From assembly GCF_002723615.1 (NCBI RefSeq), contig NZ_KZ304951.1, positions 579,344 through 643,343 of the forward strand: 64,000 nucleotides of DNA. The letters run 5' to 3'. The notes beneath the pieces were generated by a model. The model was given only the letters and a program-made list of their open reading frames with translations. It did no database searches and had not been told where the DNA came from. Made by a program: the position numbers and the translations under genes. The DNA comes from Limimaricola cinnabarinus. GTDB lineage: Bacteria > Pseudomonadota > Alphaproteobacteria > Rhodobacterales > Rhodobacteraceae. Of this stretch, positions 10,883-18,603 are shown piece by piece. Numbering within the stretch: the stretch's first letter is position 1; each line of letters begins with the position of its first letter.

Positions 10883-12381
10883 GCCTGCCCCTCCAGCGCC
10901 GAAACCGCGACCGAGGCCTGCTCGGCATCGTCGAAGGGCAGCACGTCATCGCCGACGATCTGCCCGGTCTCGTGGCCCTTGCCGCAAATGAGCAGCGCGT
11001 CGCCCGGCCCCAGCGCATCGACGCCGCGCAGGATCGCCTCGGCGCGGTCGCCGGTCTCGGTGACGGTCTCGGCGCCGCCGACCACGCCGCGCGCGCCCTC
11101 CATCACGGCGGCGCGGATTGCGGCGGGGTCCTCGCTGCGCGGGTTGTCGTCGGTGACGATCACCGCATCGGCGTGATGCGCCGCCGCCGCGCCCATCAGC
11201 GGGCGCTTGGTGCGGTCGCGGTCGCCGCCCGCGCCGATGATGGCGATGATGCGGCCCATCACATGCGGGCGCAGCGCCTTGAGCGCGGTCTCTATCGCGT
11301 CGGGCGTATGGGCGTAATCGACGAAGACCGTCGCGCCATTGCCGCGCTGCGCGGCAAGCTGCATCCGCCCGCGCACGGTGGTAAGCTCGGGCAGCGCGCG
11401 GAACACCTCCTCGGGGTCCTCGCCCGCGCCGATCACGAGTGCTGCGGCCAGTGCCACGTTCTCGGCCTGAAACCCGCCGACGAGGCCGAGCCGGCACATC
11501 CGCGCCGTGCCCTGCCAGGCGAATCGCAGCTCCTGCCCGGTCGCGTCGAAGCGCTGTGCGAGGAGCCGCAGACGCGCCCCCTCGGCCCGGCCGACGCCGA
11601 TCACCTCCTGCCCGCGCGCGGCGCAGCGCCGCGCGATCTCCGCGCCCTTGGGATCGTCGAGATTGGCGGCGACCACGCCCTCCTCGGGCAGCACCCGGTC
11701 GAACAGCGCCAGCTTCGCCTCGAAATAGGCTTCGAAGCTCTCGTGGTAGTCGAGATGGTCCTGGCTGAAATTGGTGAAGCCCGCCGCCGCCGGGATCACC
11801 CCGTCGAGCCGGTGCTGGTCGAGCCCGTGGGAGGAAGCCTCCATCGCCACATGGGTCACGCCCTCGCGCGCGGCCTGCGCCAGAGCGCGGTGCAGGGTGA
11901 CCGGATCGGGCGTGGTGTGCTTCAGGGGGTAGGTCCAGGCCCCCTCGACCCCGGTGGTGCCGAGATTGACGGCGCGGCGGCCCATCGCGGTCCAGATCAT
12001 GCGCGCGAAGGTCGCCACCGAGGTCTTGCCATTGGTGCCGGTGACGGCGATCACCGTCTCGGGCGCAGGGCCGAACCACAGCGCCGCGGCGCGCGCCAGC
12101 GCCTGTCGCGGCTCTTCGGCGATGACCAGCGCGGCAAAAGAGCCGGCCAGAGCGGGGGCGGCGATGCGCGCGCCCTCCGCATCGGTGAGAATCGCCGCGG
12201 CCCCCCGCTCCAGCGCCGCCTCGACGAAGCCCGCGCCATGCGCGACGCTGCCTGGCAGCGCCGCGAAGAGATGACCCTCGCGCACCTCGCGGCTGTCGAG
12301 CGACAGCCCCGTCAGCCGCGCCTCGCGGCCGCCCTGCGCCGTCAGCCCCAGTTCGGCCAGCGTGGCCTGTTTGCCGTCCAT
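10879..12381 (-). CDS. murE: UDP-MurNAc-L-Ala-D-Glu--2,6-diaminopimelate ligase MurE
   Basis: Cytoplasmic ligase (500 aa) adding the third stem residue. The P-loop GTNGKTS is at residues 115-121; TTPDPVTLH, MEASSHGL and FTNFSQDHLDYH follow. The DNPR sequence in DDNPRSEDP marks meso-diaminopimelate as substrate rather than lysine, as expected for a Gram-negative. It is 15 nt downstream of ftsI and overlaps murF by 4 nt. Confidence 0.96.
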   Translation of the reverse strand: MDGKQATLAELGLTAQGGREARLTGLSLDSREVREGHLFAALPGSVAHGAGFVEAALERGAAAILTDAEGARIAAPALAGSFAALVIAEEPRQALARAAALWFGPAPETVIAVTGTNGKTSVATFARMIWTAMGRRAVNLGTTGVEGAWTYPLKHTTPDPVTLHRALAQAAREGVTHVAMEASSHGLDQHRLDGVIPAAAGFTNFSQDHLDYHESFEAYFEAKLALFDRVLPEEGVVAANLDDPKGAEIARRCAARGQEVIGVGRAEGARLRLLAQRFDATGQELRFAWQGTARMCRLGLVGGFQAENVALAAALVIGAGEDPEEVFRALPELTTVRGRMQLAAQRGNGATVFVDYAHTPDAIETALKALRPHVMGRIIAIIGAGGDRDRTKRPLMGAAAAHHADAVIVTDDNPRSEDPAAIRAAVMEGARGVVGGAETVTETGDRAEAILRGVDALGPGDALLICGKGHETGQIVGDDVLPFDDAEQASVAVSALEGQA

Positions 12382-12396
12382 GTCAGCCCCTCGCCG

Positions 12397-14181
12397 CTAG
12401 TTCGCGGCCAGCGATATACCCTCAATGGGCGCGCCTTCAACCTGCGGCCTGAGGCCGAGCAGCGGCGCGGTGCGCCGGATCATCTCGGCCGCGACCGGAA
12501 CGGCGGTCCAGCCGGCGGTGCGGCGCGGGATCGAACCGGTGGTCTCGACCGGCTCGTCGAAGGTGACGACGAAGACATATTCGGGGTCCGTGGCCGGGAA
12601 CATGCCCGCGAAGGTCGAGATCACCTTGTCCTTGTAATAGCCGCCGCCGTTTTCCTTGGGCTTGTCGGCGGTGCCGGTCTTGCCGCCGACCTCGTAGCCC
12701 TCGACCTCGCCCAGGCTGGCGGTGCCGCGGCTGACCACGGCGCGCAGCATGGCGCGGCTGGCCGCGGCGGTGCGCTCGCTCACCACCCGCTCGCCGGGGC
12801 CGCGGCGCGCGCCGTGCAGCAGCGTCGGCGTCACCTTGAGCCCGCCATTGGCCAGCGTCGCGTAGCCCGCCGCCAAGTGCAGCGGCGTGACCGAGAGGCC
12901 GTGGCCATAGGAGATCGTCATGGTCGAGATCTCGGACCATTGCGCGGGCAGGAGCGGCTTGCCGGTGGGCGCCTCGATCATCTCGACCTCGGTGGGCTCC
13001 AGCATGCCGAGCTGGCCGAGGAACTCGCGCTGCTTCTCGGCGCCATACATCAGCGCGATGCGCGAGGTGCCGATGTTGGAGCTCTCCACGATCACATCCG
13101 TCGCGGTGAGCTGCGGGCCGTAATCGTGGAAGTCGCGGATGCGGAAGCGGCCCCAGGTCATCGGGCCCTTGGTGTCGATCATGGTCGAGGGCTCGATCAG
13201 CCCCATCTCGAGGCCCTGCGCCACGGCGAAGATCTTGAACACCGAGCCCAGCTCGTAGACGCCCTGCACCATGCGGTTGAACAGCGGGCTGTCGGCGGCC
13301 GAGCCCTGGGTCAGCGGGCGGGGGCGGTTGTTGGGGTCGAAATCCGGCAGGCTCGCCATGGCGACGATCTCGCCGGTCTTGGCCTCCATCAGCACCGCCG
13401 CCGCGCCGCGCGCGTTGAGCAGGTTCATGCCGCCCGCCAGCACCTCCTCGACCGCCGATTGCACGGTGAGATCGAGCGAAAGCTGCAAGGGCGCGCCCTC
13501 ATTGGCCGGGTCGCGCAGATAGGCATCGAAGCGCCGCTCGACACCCGCCACGCCGATCACCTCGGCCGAGGAGACGCCCTCGCGCCCGTAGCTCGCCCCG
13601 CCGAGGATATGCGCGGCGATCGGGCCATTGGGGTAGATCCGCATCTCGCGCGGACCGAACAGCAGCCCCGGATCGCCGATGTCATGCACCGCCTGGCGCT
13701 GCTCGGGGCTGATCTGCTTGCGGATCCACAGGAACTTGCGCGAGCCGGTGAAATCCTCGAGCAGCTCCTGCTCGTCGAGCTCGGGGAAGATCCGCACCAG
13801 CTCGGCCGCAGCGCGCGCGGGGTCGATCATCTCCGGCGGCTGGGCATAGAGCGCATAGGTGTCGAGATTGGTGGCGAGGATGCGGCCCTCGCGGTCGGTG
13901 ATGTCGGCGCGCTGGGCGATGATCGGGTTGCCCGAGGCGGAGGCGCGCGGCTCCTCGGCCGGGGCGCCCGCCATGGAGCCCATCTTGAGCGCGATCGTCC
14001 CGAAGGCGAGGGCGAAGAAGCCGCCCATCACCAGCAGCCGCCCCTCGGCCCGGCTGCGGGCGCGGTCGCGGGTTTCCTCGTGACGCAGGCGCAGGTTCTC
14101 GCGCTCGATCGCGTCGGGGTTCTCGCCGCGCTCGCGCGCCTTGAGGATGCGCGCCAGAGGGCGCAGCGGGCGTCGGGTCAC
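12397..14181 (-). CDS. ftsI: Septal peptidoglycan transpeptidase FtsI (PBP3)
   Basis: Class B penicillin-binding protein (594 aa), anchored in the inner membrane with its catalytic domain in the periplasm. A charged cytoplasmic N-terminus is followed by one membrane segment (about residues 48-68), then the pedestal domain with RADITDREGRILA. The transpeptidase domain has SVFK (catalytic Ser313, Lys316), the SSN triad in VESSNIG and KTGTAD in GGKTGTAD. The start is a GTG at 14179-14181 overlapping the ftsL TGA (GTGA); an upstream extension would read through ftsL in another frame. Confidence 0.95.
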   Translation of the reverse strand: MTRRPLRPLARILKARERGENPDAIERENLRLRHEETRDRARSRAEGRLLVMGGFFALAFGTIALKMGSMAGAPAEEPRASASGNPIIAQRADITDREGRILATNLDTYALYAQPPEMIDPARAAAELVRIFPELDEQELLEDFTGSRKFLWIRKQISPEQRQAVHDIGDPGLLFGPREMRIYPNGPIAAHILGGASYGREGVSSAEVIGVAGVERRFDAYLRDPANEGAPLQLSLDLTVQSAVEEVLAGGMNLLNARGAAAVLMEAKTGEIVAMASLPDFDPNNRPRPLTQGSAADSPLFNRMVQGVYELGSVFKIFAVAQGLEMGLIEPSTMIDTKGPMTWGRFRIRDFHDYGPQLTATDVIVESSNIGTSRIALMYGAEKQREFLGQLGMLEPTEVEMIEAPTGKPLLPAQWSEISTMTISYGHGLSVTPLHLAAGYATLANGGLKVTPTLLHGARRGPGERVVSERTAAASRAMLRAVVSRGTASLGEVEGYEVGGKTGTADKPKENGGGYYKDKVISTFAGMFPATDPEYVFVVTFDEPVETTGSIPRRTAGWTAVPVAAEMIRRTAPLLGLRPQVEGAPIEGISLAAN

Positions 14182-14537
14182 AACGGCTCCTCGTCGGTGT
14201 TCATGAAGGCGGAGGACACCTCGACCGGGTTCATGATCGGCGGCAGCATCTCGGGCGGAAAGCCGACCTGCTCGACCCGGCCGAAGGCCTCGGGGCGCAG
14301 CGGCAGAAGGCCGAGCCGGTCGAAGTTCAGATCGGCGAGGTCGCGCAGCCGGTCGGGGCGATTGAGATAGGCCCATTCGGCGTTGAGCATGCCCAGCCGC
14401 GCATGGGCGGCACCGATGCGCGCATAAAGCTGGCGCACGTCGCGCAGGGATTGCTGCGTGGCATAGTTTTCCTGATAGGCCCAGAAGCCCAGCCCCACGA
14501 CGGCCAGCGCCGACAGCACGTAGATCACGCCCCTCAT
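14178..14537 (-). CDS. ftsL: Cell division protein FtsL
   Basis: Small bitopic division protein (119 aa). The N-terminal membrane segment (residues about 4-20) is followed by a heptad-like coiled-coil region (about 25-60) and a proline-rich tail. FtsL sequences diverge strongly; the call rests on size, topology, the [15 protein letters not shown]-like segment (here [14 protein letters not shown]) and position between rsmH and ftsI. FtsL would form the FtsQLB complex that activates FtsWI. It overlaps rsmH by 4 nt and ftsI by 4 nt. Confidence 0.88.
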   Translation of the reverse strand: MRGVIYVLSALAVVGLGFWAYQENYATQQSLRDVRQLYARIGAAHARLGMLNAEWAYLNRPDRLRDLADLNFDRLGLLPLRPEAFGRVEQVGFPPEMLPPIMNPVEVSSAFMNTDEEPL

Positions 14538-15508
14538 CGAGACTTCTCTCCCTTGTTCAGAACAGGCATTCCCAGCGCGGCCGGATCGGCCCGGCCCGCC
14601 GGGGCATCGGTGCGCCGCGCGATCCTGAGCCGCGCCGAGCGGGCGCGCGGATTGGCGGCGAGCTCTTCGTCGTCGGGCGCCACGGCCTTGCGCTTGACGA
14701 GCTCGAAGGCCGGCGGCGGCCCTTCGACCTCGGGCGCGAAGCGGTTGGCATTGCCGGTAGCGCCCGCGCGCAGCTGCATGAAGCGCTTGACCATGCGGTC
14801 CTCGACCGAGTGGAAGGTCACCACGCCCAAGAGCCCGCCGGGCTTCAGCGCCCGTTCGGCGGCGGCAAGCCCCTCGTAGAGCTCGTCATATTCCTCGTTC
14901 ACCGCGATGCGCAGCGCCTGGAAGCTGCGGGTGGCGGGGTTCGACTGGCCGGGCTTGGGGCGCGGCAGGCAGCGCGAGACGATCTCCGCGAGCTGCAGCG
15001 TCGTGGTCACGGGCCGCGCGGCGACGATGGCGCGGGCGATGCGGCGGCTTTGGCGCTCCTCGCCATAAAGAAACAGGATCCGCGCGAGATGCGCCTCCTC
15101 GGCCTCGTTGACGATGTCGGCCGCCGAGGGGCCGGTAGTGCCCATGCGCATGTCGAGCGGGCCGTCCTTCTGGAAGGAAAAGCCGCGCTCGGCCTGGTCG
15201 ATCTGCATCGAGGAGACGCCCAGATCGAGCACCACCCCGTCGAGCGGCTCGCCCGCGAGCGTGTCGAGCTGCGAAAACCGCCCCTCGCGCATCTGCAGCC
15301 GGTCGCCATATTGCCCGGCCCAGGCCTTGGCCATCTCATGGGTCGAGGGGTCGCGGTCCACCGCGAAGACCTTCTGCGCGCCGGCATCGAGCAGCGCCCG
15401 CGTGTAGCCTCCTGCCCCGAAGGTGCCATCGAGCCAGACGCCCTCGATCGGGGCCATCTGCGCGATCAGCGGGCGCAGCAGGACAGGAATGTGCGGCGTG
15501 TTAGTCAT
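14534..15508 (-). CDS. rsmH: 16S rRNA (cytosine1402-N4)-methyltransferase RsmH (MraW)
   Basis: S-adenosylmethionine-dependent methyltransferase (324 aa) that modifies C1402 in the ribosomal P site. The N-terminal HIPVLL and [13 protein letters not shown] form the AdoMet site, followed by [41 protein letters not shown] and [13 protein letters not shown], all RsmH signatures. It lies 3 nt after mraZ and overlaps ftsL by 4 nt. Confidence 0.97.
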   Translation of the reverse strand: MTNTPHIPVLLRPLIAQMAPIEGVWLDGTFGAGGYTRALLDAGAQKVFAVDRDPSTHEMAKAWAGQYGDRLQMREGRFSQLDTLAGEPLDGVVLDLGVSSMQIDQAERGFSFQKDGPLDMRMGTTGPSAADIVNEAEEAHLARILFLYGEERQSRRIARAIVAARPVTTTLQLAEIVSRCLPRPKPGQSNPATRSFQALRIAVNEEYDELYEGLAAAERALKPGGLLGVVTFHSVEDRMVKRFMQLRAGATGNANRFAPEVEGPPPAFELVKRKAVAPDDEELAANPRARSARLRIARRTDAPAGRADPAALGMPVLNKGEKSR

Positions 15509-15511
15509 GGA

Positions 15512-16006
15512 TCAGAGCCCTTCCACGAGGCTGAGCGGATCGAAGCCCTCGGGCTGCTCCTCGAGCCAGTCGGTGACCTCCTGGCCCACGGTGGTCTCGA
15601 AGGTGTCGGCCTTCCAGATCTCGAAATAATCGCCGACGCCCATGAACAGCACCTCGCCCTGCTCCAGCCCCAGCTTGCGACGCTGGCGGATCGGCATGAC
15701 GATGCGGCCGTCGCGGTCGATCTCGAGCTTCATCGACTGGCCGAGATAGAGGCGGCTCACCATCTGCTTTTGCTTGGAGCCCGCCGGCATGGCGCGGATC
15801 TGGGCGGCGATGCGGTCGAATTCCTCGACCGAGTAGACCCGCAGATTGTCTTTAAGATGGTCGCCGAACTGCAGGTAAAGCCTCGGGTTTAGCCCTTCGG
15901 TCCAGTCCGGGTCACCGGCTTCGAGCACCCGGCGGAAATCGGCCGGGATGGACATGCGCCCTTTCCCGTCGATCTTTTGCGGATACTCTCCGGTGAACCC
16001 CAGCAC
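15512..16006 (-). CDS. mraZ: Transcriptional regulator MraZ
   Basis: First gene of the dcw cluster; a DNA-binding protein of the AbrB-like fold, known to repress its own operon in E. coli. The 164-aa product has the two expected swapped-hairpin repeats, IDGKGRMSIPADFR near residue 11 and IDRDGRIVMPIRQR near residue 90. I chose a GTG start at 16004-16006 because the homologous part begins at LGFTGEY and there is no good ATG close by; the frame remains open 44 codons further upstream, so the start is uncertain. TGGG repeats lie 17-31 nt upstream. Confidence 0.9.
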   Translation of the reverse strand: MLGFTGEYPQKIDGKGRMSIPADFRRVLEAGDPDWTEGLNPRLYLQFGDHLKDNLRVYSVEEFDRIAAQIRAMPAGSKQKQMVSRLYLGQSMKLEIDRDGRIVMPIRQRRKLGLEQGEVLFMGVGDYFEIWKADTFETTVGQEVTDWLEEQPEGFDPLSLVEGL

Positions 16007-16022
16007 GCCTGTCGAGACCCTT

Positions 16023-16037
16023 GCCCATGCCCACCCA
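16023..16037 (-). promoter_or_regulatory. Candidate MraZ operator (TGGG repeats)
   Basis: On the minus strand this reads TGGGTGGGCATGGGC. It has TGGGT and TGGGC separated by a 5-nt spacer, with a further overlapping TGGGC. MraZ of E. coli binds direct TGGGN repeats with 5-nt spacers upstream of mraZ. Here only two in-phase repeats are seen, 17-31 nt before the chosen GTG. Confidence 0.4.
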
Positions 16038-16374
16038 GGTCGCCAGACCTCGTGATACGAAAACGGCGGACCGAGCTGCTGCCACTGCTCGATCCGCCGC
16101 ATCGTCCCGTTCCCGGGATGTCCGATCGCGCGCGCCACCTGGGGGGATGTCTGCTCGCTCGCGCGCCGGATCTCTTGTTAGAAAACAGCGGGTTGCCTGT
16201 ATGAACCTGCCAATTTTGCCGATGGGGTCTTTGGTGCCCCTAGTCCGTCTGTCCACCGTTTCCTTGGCCACAGGGATGCCATGGGAATTCATGGGAGGCA
16301 ACAAATTTCAGGCATGAAACGCCTCATCCCGGAGGCCAATTTGGGACACCATCGAGCCTGAATAAGGAAAACTG

Positions 16375-16388
16375 TGCGTATTTACGCA
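16375..16388. promoter_or_regulatory. Perfect 14-nt palindrome (possible operator)
   Basis: TGCGTATTTACGCA: two 6-bp arms around TT. It lies in the A+T-rich part of the mrp-mraZ spacer and is the size and symmetry of a dimeric regulator site. No regulator is assigned. Confidence 0.4.
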
Positions 16389-16390
16389 TC

Positions 16391-16423
16391 ATGTTGAGGT
16401 TGGTTTTCTTTCAACCCCAACAT
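16391..16423. other. Hairpin-forming inverted repeat
   Basis: ATGTTGAGGTTG and CAACCCCAACAT pair over 12 positions with one mismatch (a G-U pair when read on the minus strand) around a 9-nt loop. It directly follows the 14-nt palindrome. It could be part of a 5' leader of the dcw transcript or an unannotated small RNA. Confidence 0.35.
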
Positions 16424-16577
16424 ATAGGGAGAATTGTCGATAAGCGGAAAAGCCCGGTTGTGCGGCATTGCTGCCACGTCACCCATTGCCGCGCCGCACG
16501 GCCACGCTCGCGGAACGCGCGATTCTTCAAAAAGCTCCACAAGTCATGGGGAATGCTGGGGATAAGTCACGAGAGCC

Positions 16578-16604
16578 GGTCGAATCGCCCAGCACGATTC
16601 GACC
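16578..16604. other. 10-bp perfect-stem hairpin with two GANTC sites
   Basis: GGTCGAATCG and CGATTCGACC pair perfectly around a 7-nt loop. Each arm carries one GANTC site, the target of the CcrM-type methyltransferase of alphaproteobacteria. No U-tract follows on either strand. Confidence 0.4.
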
Positions 16605-16661
16605 CTGAACCGGGGCGTTCCACGAATTCCCGGCGTCAGGTTCCAGAAGATCCCGGGCGGG

Positions 16662-16693
16662 CTTGAAGCGGCCCCGGCAAGGGCCGCTTCAAG
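16662..16693 (-). terminator. Terminator-like hairpin after mrp
   Basis: A 13-bp perfect stem (CTTGAAGCGGCCC / GGGCCGCTTCAAG) with a 6-nt loop, one base from the mrp stop codon. No U-run follows, so it may act with Rho or protect the 3' end. Confidence 0.55.
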
Positions 16694-16694
16694 C

Positions 16695-17801
16695 TCAGGC
16701 CATGCCGCCGGCGACAAGCCCGCGGGCGATCTTGAGATAGGCCTCGGCCATCGGCCCCTCGCCCGCGGCCACGGGCGTGCCGGCATCGCCGGCAAGCCGC
16801 GTTTCAAGGTCGATGGGAAGGCTGCCCAGAAGCGGCGCATCGAGGCGCGCGGCCTCGTCGCGCACGCCGCCATGGCCGAAGATATGCGCCTCGTGGCCGC
16901 ATTCGGGGCATATGTATAGAGACATGTTCTCGATCAGCCCGAGCACCGGCGTCTTCAGCGTGTGGAACATGTCGATCGCCTTGCGCGCGTCGAGCAGCGC
17001 CACGTCCTGCGGGGTCGAGACCACGATGGCGCCGGTCAGATGCGTCCTCTGGCACAGGGTCAGCTGGATATCGCCCGTGCCCGGCGGCAGATCGACGATC
17101 AGCACGTCGAGCTCGCCCCAAGCGACCTGGCCGATCAGCTGCTGCAGCGCGCCCATCAGCATCGGCCCGCGCCAGACCACCGCCTTGTCGGGGTCCATCA
17201 TCAGCCCGATCGACATCATGGTGACGCCATGCGCGCGCAAAGGCTCGATGGTCTTGCCGTCGGGCGAGCCGGGGCGCTTGGTCACGCCCATCATGCGCGG
17301 CTGGGAGGGGCCGTAGATATCGGCATCGAGCAGCCCGACCCGCCTCCCCTCGCGCGCCAGCGCCACGGCGAGGTTCGAGGCGACGGTGGATTTGCCGACG
17401 CCGCCCTTGCCCGAGCCCACGGCGAGGATCCGGTCGACCCCCGCGACCCGCTGCGGCCCGGTCTGCCCGGCCGGCTGCGGCGTCGGGTGACGGCCGATCT
17501 TCAGCGAGGGCGCCTCTGCCGGCTTTTGCCCGGCAGCGGGGCGCGCGGGCGCGGGGCCATGCGCCGTCAGGATCGCGCTGACCGCCTCCACCCCCGGCAG
17601 CGCCCCGACCGCCGCCTCGGCCGCCCGGCGCACCGGCTCCAGCGCGCCCGCCGTCTCCGCATCGGGGGCCTCGATCACGAATCTCACCCGGCCCGCATCG
17701 ACCCCGAGCGCGCGCACCATGTCGCGCGAGACGAGGTCACCCCCGTCGGGAAGCCCGATCCGCCGCAGTTCACCGAGGATTTGGTCGCGCGTCAGGGTCA
17801 T
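16695..17801 (-). CDS. apbC: Fe-S cluster carrier ATPase Mrp/ApbC
   Basis: Cytosolic P-loop NTPase (368 aa) that carries and transfers [4Fe-4S] clusters. An N-terminal MIP18-like (DUF59) domain (residues about 1-85) and a variable Pro/Ala linker precede the ParA/MinD-type domain with the deviant Walker A GSGKGGVGKST, DADIYGPS, DLPPGTGD, and the cluster-binding CPEC motif in YICPECGHEAHIFG. I chose ATG at 17799-17801 (MTLTRDQIL); frames further upstream lack family similarity. It is divergent from the DUF1127 gene. Confidence 0.93.
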   Translation of the reverse strand: MTLTRDQILGELRRIGLPDGGDLVSRDMVRALGVDAGRVRFVIEAPDAETAGALEPVRRAAEAAVGALPGVEAVSAILTAHGPAPARPAAGQKPAEAPSLKIGRHPTPQPAGQTGPQRVAGVDRILAVGSGKGGVGKSTVASNLAVALAREGRRVGLLDADIYGPSQPRMMGVTKRPGSPDGKTIEPLRAHGVTMMSIGLMMDPDKAVVWRGPMLMGALQQLIGQVAWGELDVLIVDLPPGTGDIQLTLCQRTHLTGAIVVSTPQDVALLDARKAIDMFHTLKTPVLGLIENMSLYICPECGHEAHIFGHGGVRDEAARLDAPLLGSLPIDLETRLAGDAGTPVAAGEGPMAEAYLKIARGLVAGGMA

Positions 17802-18118
17802 CTCTGGTCCGTTTCCATCTTTGTCGTCAGGCAGCTGCCCGATCATCGGGCAAGACTCGCGCTTTGCGGCCCAAAGCGCAAGCAGCCACGAAATTGCCAC
17901 GTTTCCCTTGGGGAAGATTATGATTTCATGAAATTTTTACCATGCGTTTGCTGCATAGCAGCATTGCCCTTGCAAGGGATTGTGCATTCGCAGCACGAGC
18001 CTATTTTGATCCTCGAAGACGCAATACGGCGGCTTCGACGACCGGTCCCGCGATCTGGGATCGACCAGAGAGCAGAGACGGCCCAAGCACCGGGCCCCGA
18101 ACCAAAGAGGTATGCGAC
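17802..18118. other. Divergent promoter region between apbC and the DUF1127 gene
   Basis: 317 nt without a gene but dense in symmetric sites: ATTTCATGAAAT (17923-17934), TGCTGC-ATA-GCAGCA (17949-17963) and CCCTTGCAAGGG (17967-17978). A possible sigma-70-like promoter for the plus strand is TTGTGC (17980-17985), 16 nt, TATTTT (18002-18007). The homologous operon of Rhodobacter sphaeroides is driven by the heat-shock sigma factors RpoHI/RpoHII; I cannot point to a clear RpoH-type promoter here. Confidence 0.55.
17949..17963. promoter_or_regulatory. PhaR-like operator upstream of the DUF1127/sRNA operon
   Basis: TGCTGC-ATA-GCAGCA has the same 6-3-6 architecture and arms as the site in the phaP promoter of this window (30307-30321). 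PhaR of R. sphaeroides is reported to bind CTGC-N3/4-GCAG. The site lies 156 nt upstream of the DUF1127 start and just upstream of the candidate promoter. Confidence 0.45.
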
Positions 18119-18328
18119 ATGGCATACACGACCGACACCCGCAGCGCCGGCCTCGGCCAGCGCATCGCCAATCTCCGCGTCACCTTGGCTGACCGGGTCG
18201 CGAAGAACAAGATCTATCGCTCGACCTATAACGAGCTGCAGGCGTTGACCGACCGCGACCTCGCCGATCTCGGCATCAGCCGCTCGATGATCAAGCGCAT
18301 CGCGATCGAGGTCAGCCAGGCCCGATAA
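18119..18328 (+). CDS. ccaF1: DUF1127 small protein, CcaF1-like
   Basis: A 69-aa basic protein. The C-terminal half (about residues 38-66, including ELQALTDRDLADLGISR) is the DUF1127 motif. In R. sphaeroides the DUF1127 protein CcaF1 is encoded directly upstream of, and cotranscribed with, the CcsR small RNAs, and has been described as an RNA-binding protein acting in sRNA maturation and RNA turnover. The same arrangement is seen here: the first CCTCCTCCC hairpin begins 13 nt after the stop. An AGAGGT Shine-Dalgarno precedes the ATG at 18119. The symbol is given by synteny; DUF1127 proteins are numerous in alphaproteobacteria. Confidence 0.85.
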   Translation: MAYTTDTRSAGLGQRIANLRVTLADRVAKNKIYRSTYNELQALTDRDLADLGISRSMIKRIAIEVSQAR

Positions 18329-18341
18329 GTTTCCCAGTTCC

Positions 18342-18373
18342 CGACCGGTTTCTCCTCCTCCCTGAACCGGTCG
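18342..18373 (+). ncRNA. CcsR-like hairpin 1
   Basis: Nine-bp perfect stem CGACCGGTT / AACCGGTCG; the 14-nt loop contains CTCCTCCTCCCT. It begins 13 nt after the DUF1127 stop. Confidence 0.82.
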
Positions 18374-18379
18374 CGAGCC

Positions 18380-18414
18380 GCGGTTCCGCCCCTCCTCCTC
18401 CCTGGGCGGCCCGC
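18380..18414 (+). ncRNA. CcsR-like hairpin 2
   Basis: Inner stem CCGCCC / GGGCGG (18386-18391 with 18404-18409), extended by GCGG / CCGC across a small internal loop. The loop is exactly CTCCTCCTCCCT. Confidence 0.78.
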
Positions 18415-18418
18415 ATCG

Positions 18419-18456
18419 AGGCGACGGCATCCTCCTCCTCCCTGATGCCGTCGCCT
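18419..18456 (+). ncRNA. CcsR-like hairpin 3
   Basis: Twelve-bp perfect stem AGGCGACGGCAT / ATGCCGTCGCCT around a 14-nt loop with CTCCTCCTCCCT. The last of the three hairpins before the dimeric units begin. Confidence 0.85.
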
Positions 18457-18473
18457 TGACAGTTTACCGAGAT

Positions 18474-18510
18474 ACGGGCCGCCCTCTCCTCCTCCCTGGG
18501 GCGCGCACGT
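18474..18510 (+). ncRNA. CcsR-like hairpin 4 (first of unit A)
   Basis: Imperfect stem: inner CGCCC / GGGCG with outer ACG / CGT pairing. The loop contains CTCCTCCTCCCT. The 5' flank ATACGGGCC recurs before hairpin 8 and in part before hairpin 10. Confidence 0.72.
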
Positions 18511-18516
18511 AGATCA

Positions 18517-18554
18517 GACCGGCAGGATCCTCCTCCTCCCTGACCTTGCCGGTC
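18517..18554 (+). ncRNA. CcsR-like hairpin 5 (second of unit A)
   Basis: Stem GACCGGCAGG / CCTTGCCGGTC pairs over ten positions including one G-U. The loop contains CTCCTCCTCCCT. The GACCGGC 5' arm recurs in hairpin 9 and, varied, in 7 and 11. Confidence 0.82.
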
Positions 18555-18561
18555 GCACACC

Positions 18562-18595
18562 ACGGGCGCTTCTCCTCCTCCCCTGGAGCGCACGC
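18562..18595 (+). ncRNA. CcsR-like hairpin 6 (first of unit B, degenerate)
   Basis: Short stem GCGCT / AGCGC (18566-18570 with 18587-18591). The loop motif is altered to CTCCTCCTCCCCTGG with one extra C, but CCTCCTCCC is kept. Confidence 0.65.
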
Positions 18596-18603
18596 GGACC
18601 ATA

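Larger units (their letters stand above)
16007..16694. other. 688-nt non-coding region between mrp and mraZ
   Basis: No gene is supported here. The region is visibly richer in A+T around 16,200-16,450 than its surroundings. It holds a perfect inverted repeat TGCGTA-TT-TACGCA (16375-16388), a 12-bp stem hairpin (16391-16423), a 10-bp stem hairpin (16578-16604) and a terminator-like hairpin next to mrp (16662-16693). Three GANTC sites (16521, 16582 and 16596) and two 8/9 matches to the DnaA box (16435-16443 and 16557-16565) also fall here. The dcw promoter must lie in this stretch, but no convincing -35/-10 pair stands out. RNase P RNA was looked for and not found. Confidence 0.6.

Noticed and set aside
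10759-14370. A 1,203-codon plus-strand open frame
   Set aside because: It is antisense to murE and ftsI, both with intact catalytic motifs.
16435-16565. Chromosomal replication origin
   Set aside because: Only two imperfect DnaA-box matches, no AT-rich unwinding element of note, and no dnaA, hemE, parAB or gidA-type genes nearby.
16007-16694. RNase P RNA (rnpB), considered because the spacer is large and structured
   Set aside because: The conserved GAGGAAAGTCC-type core was not found on either strand.
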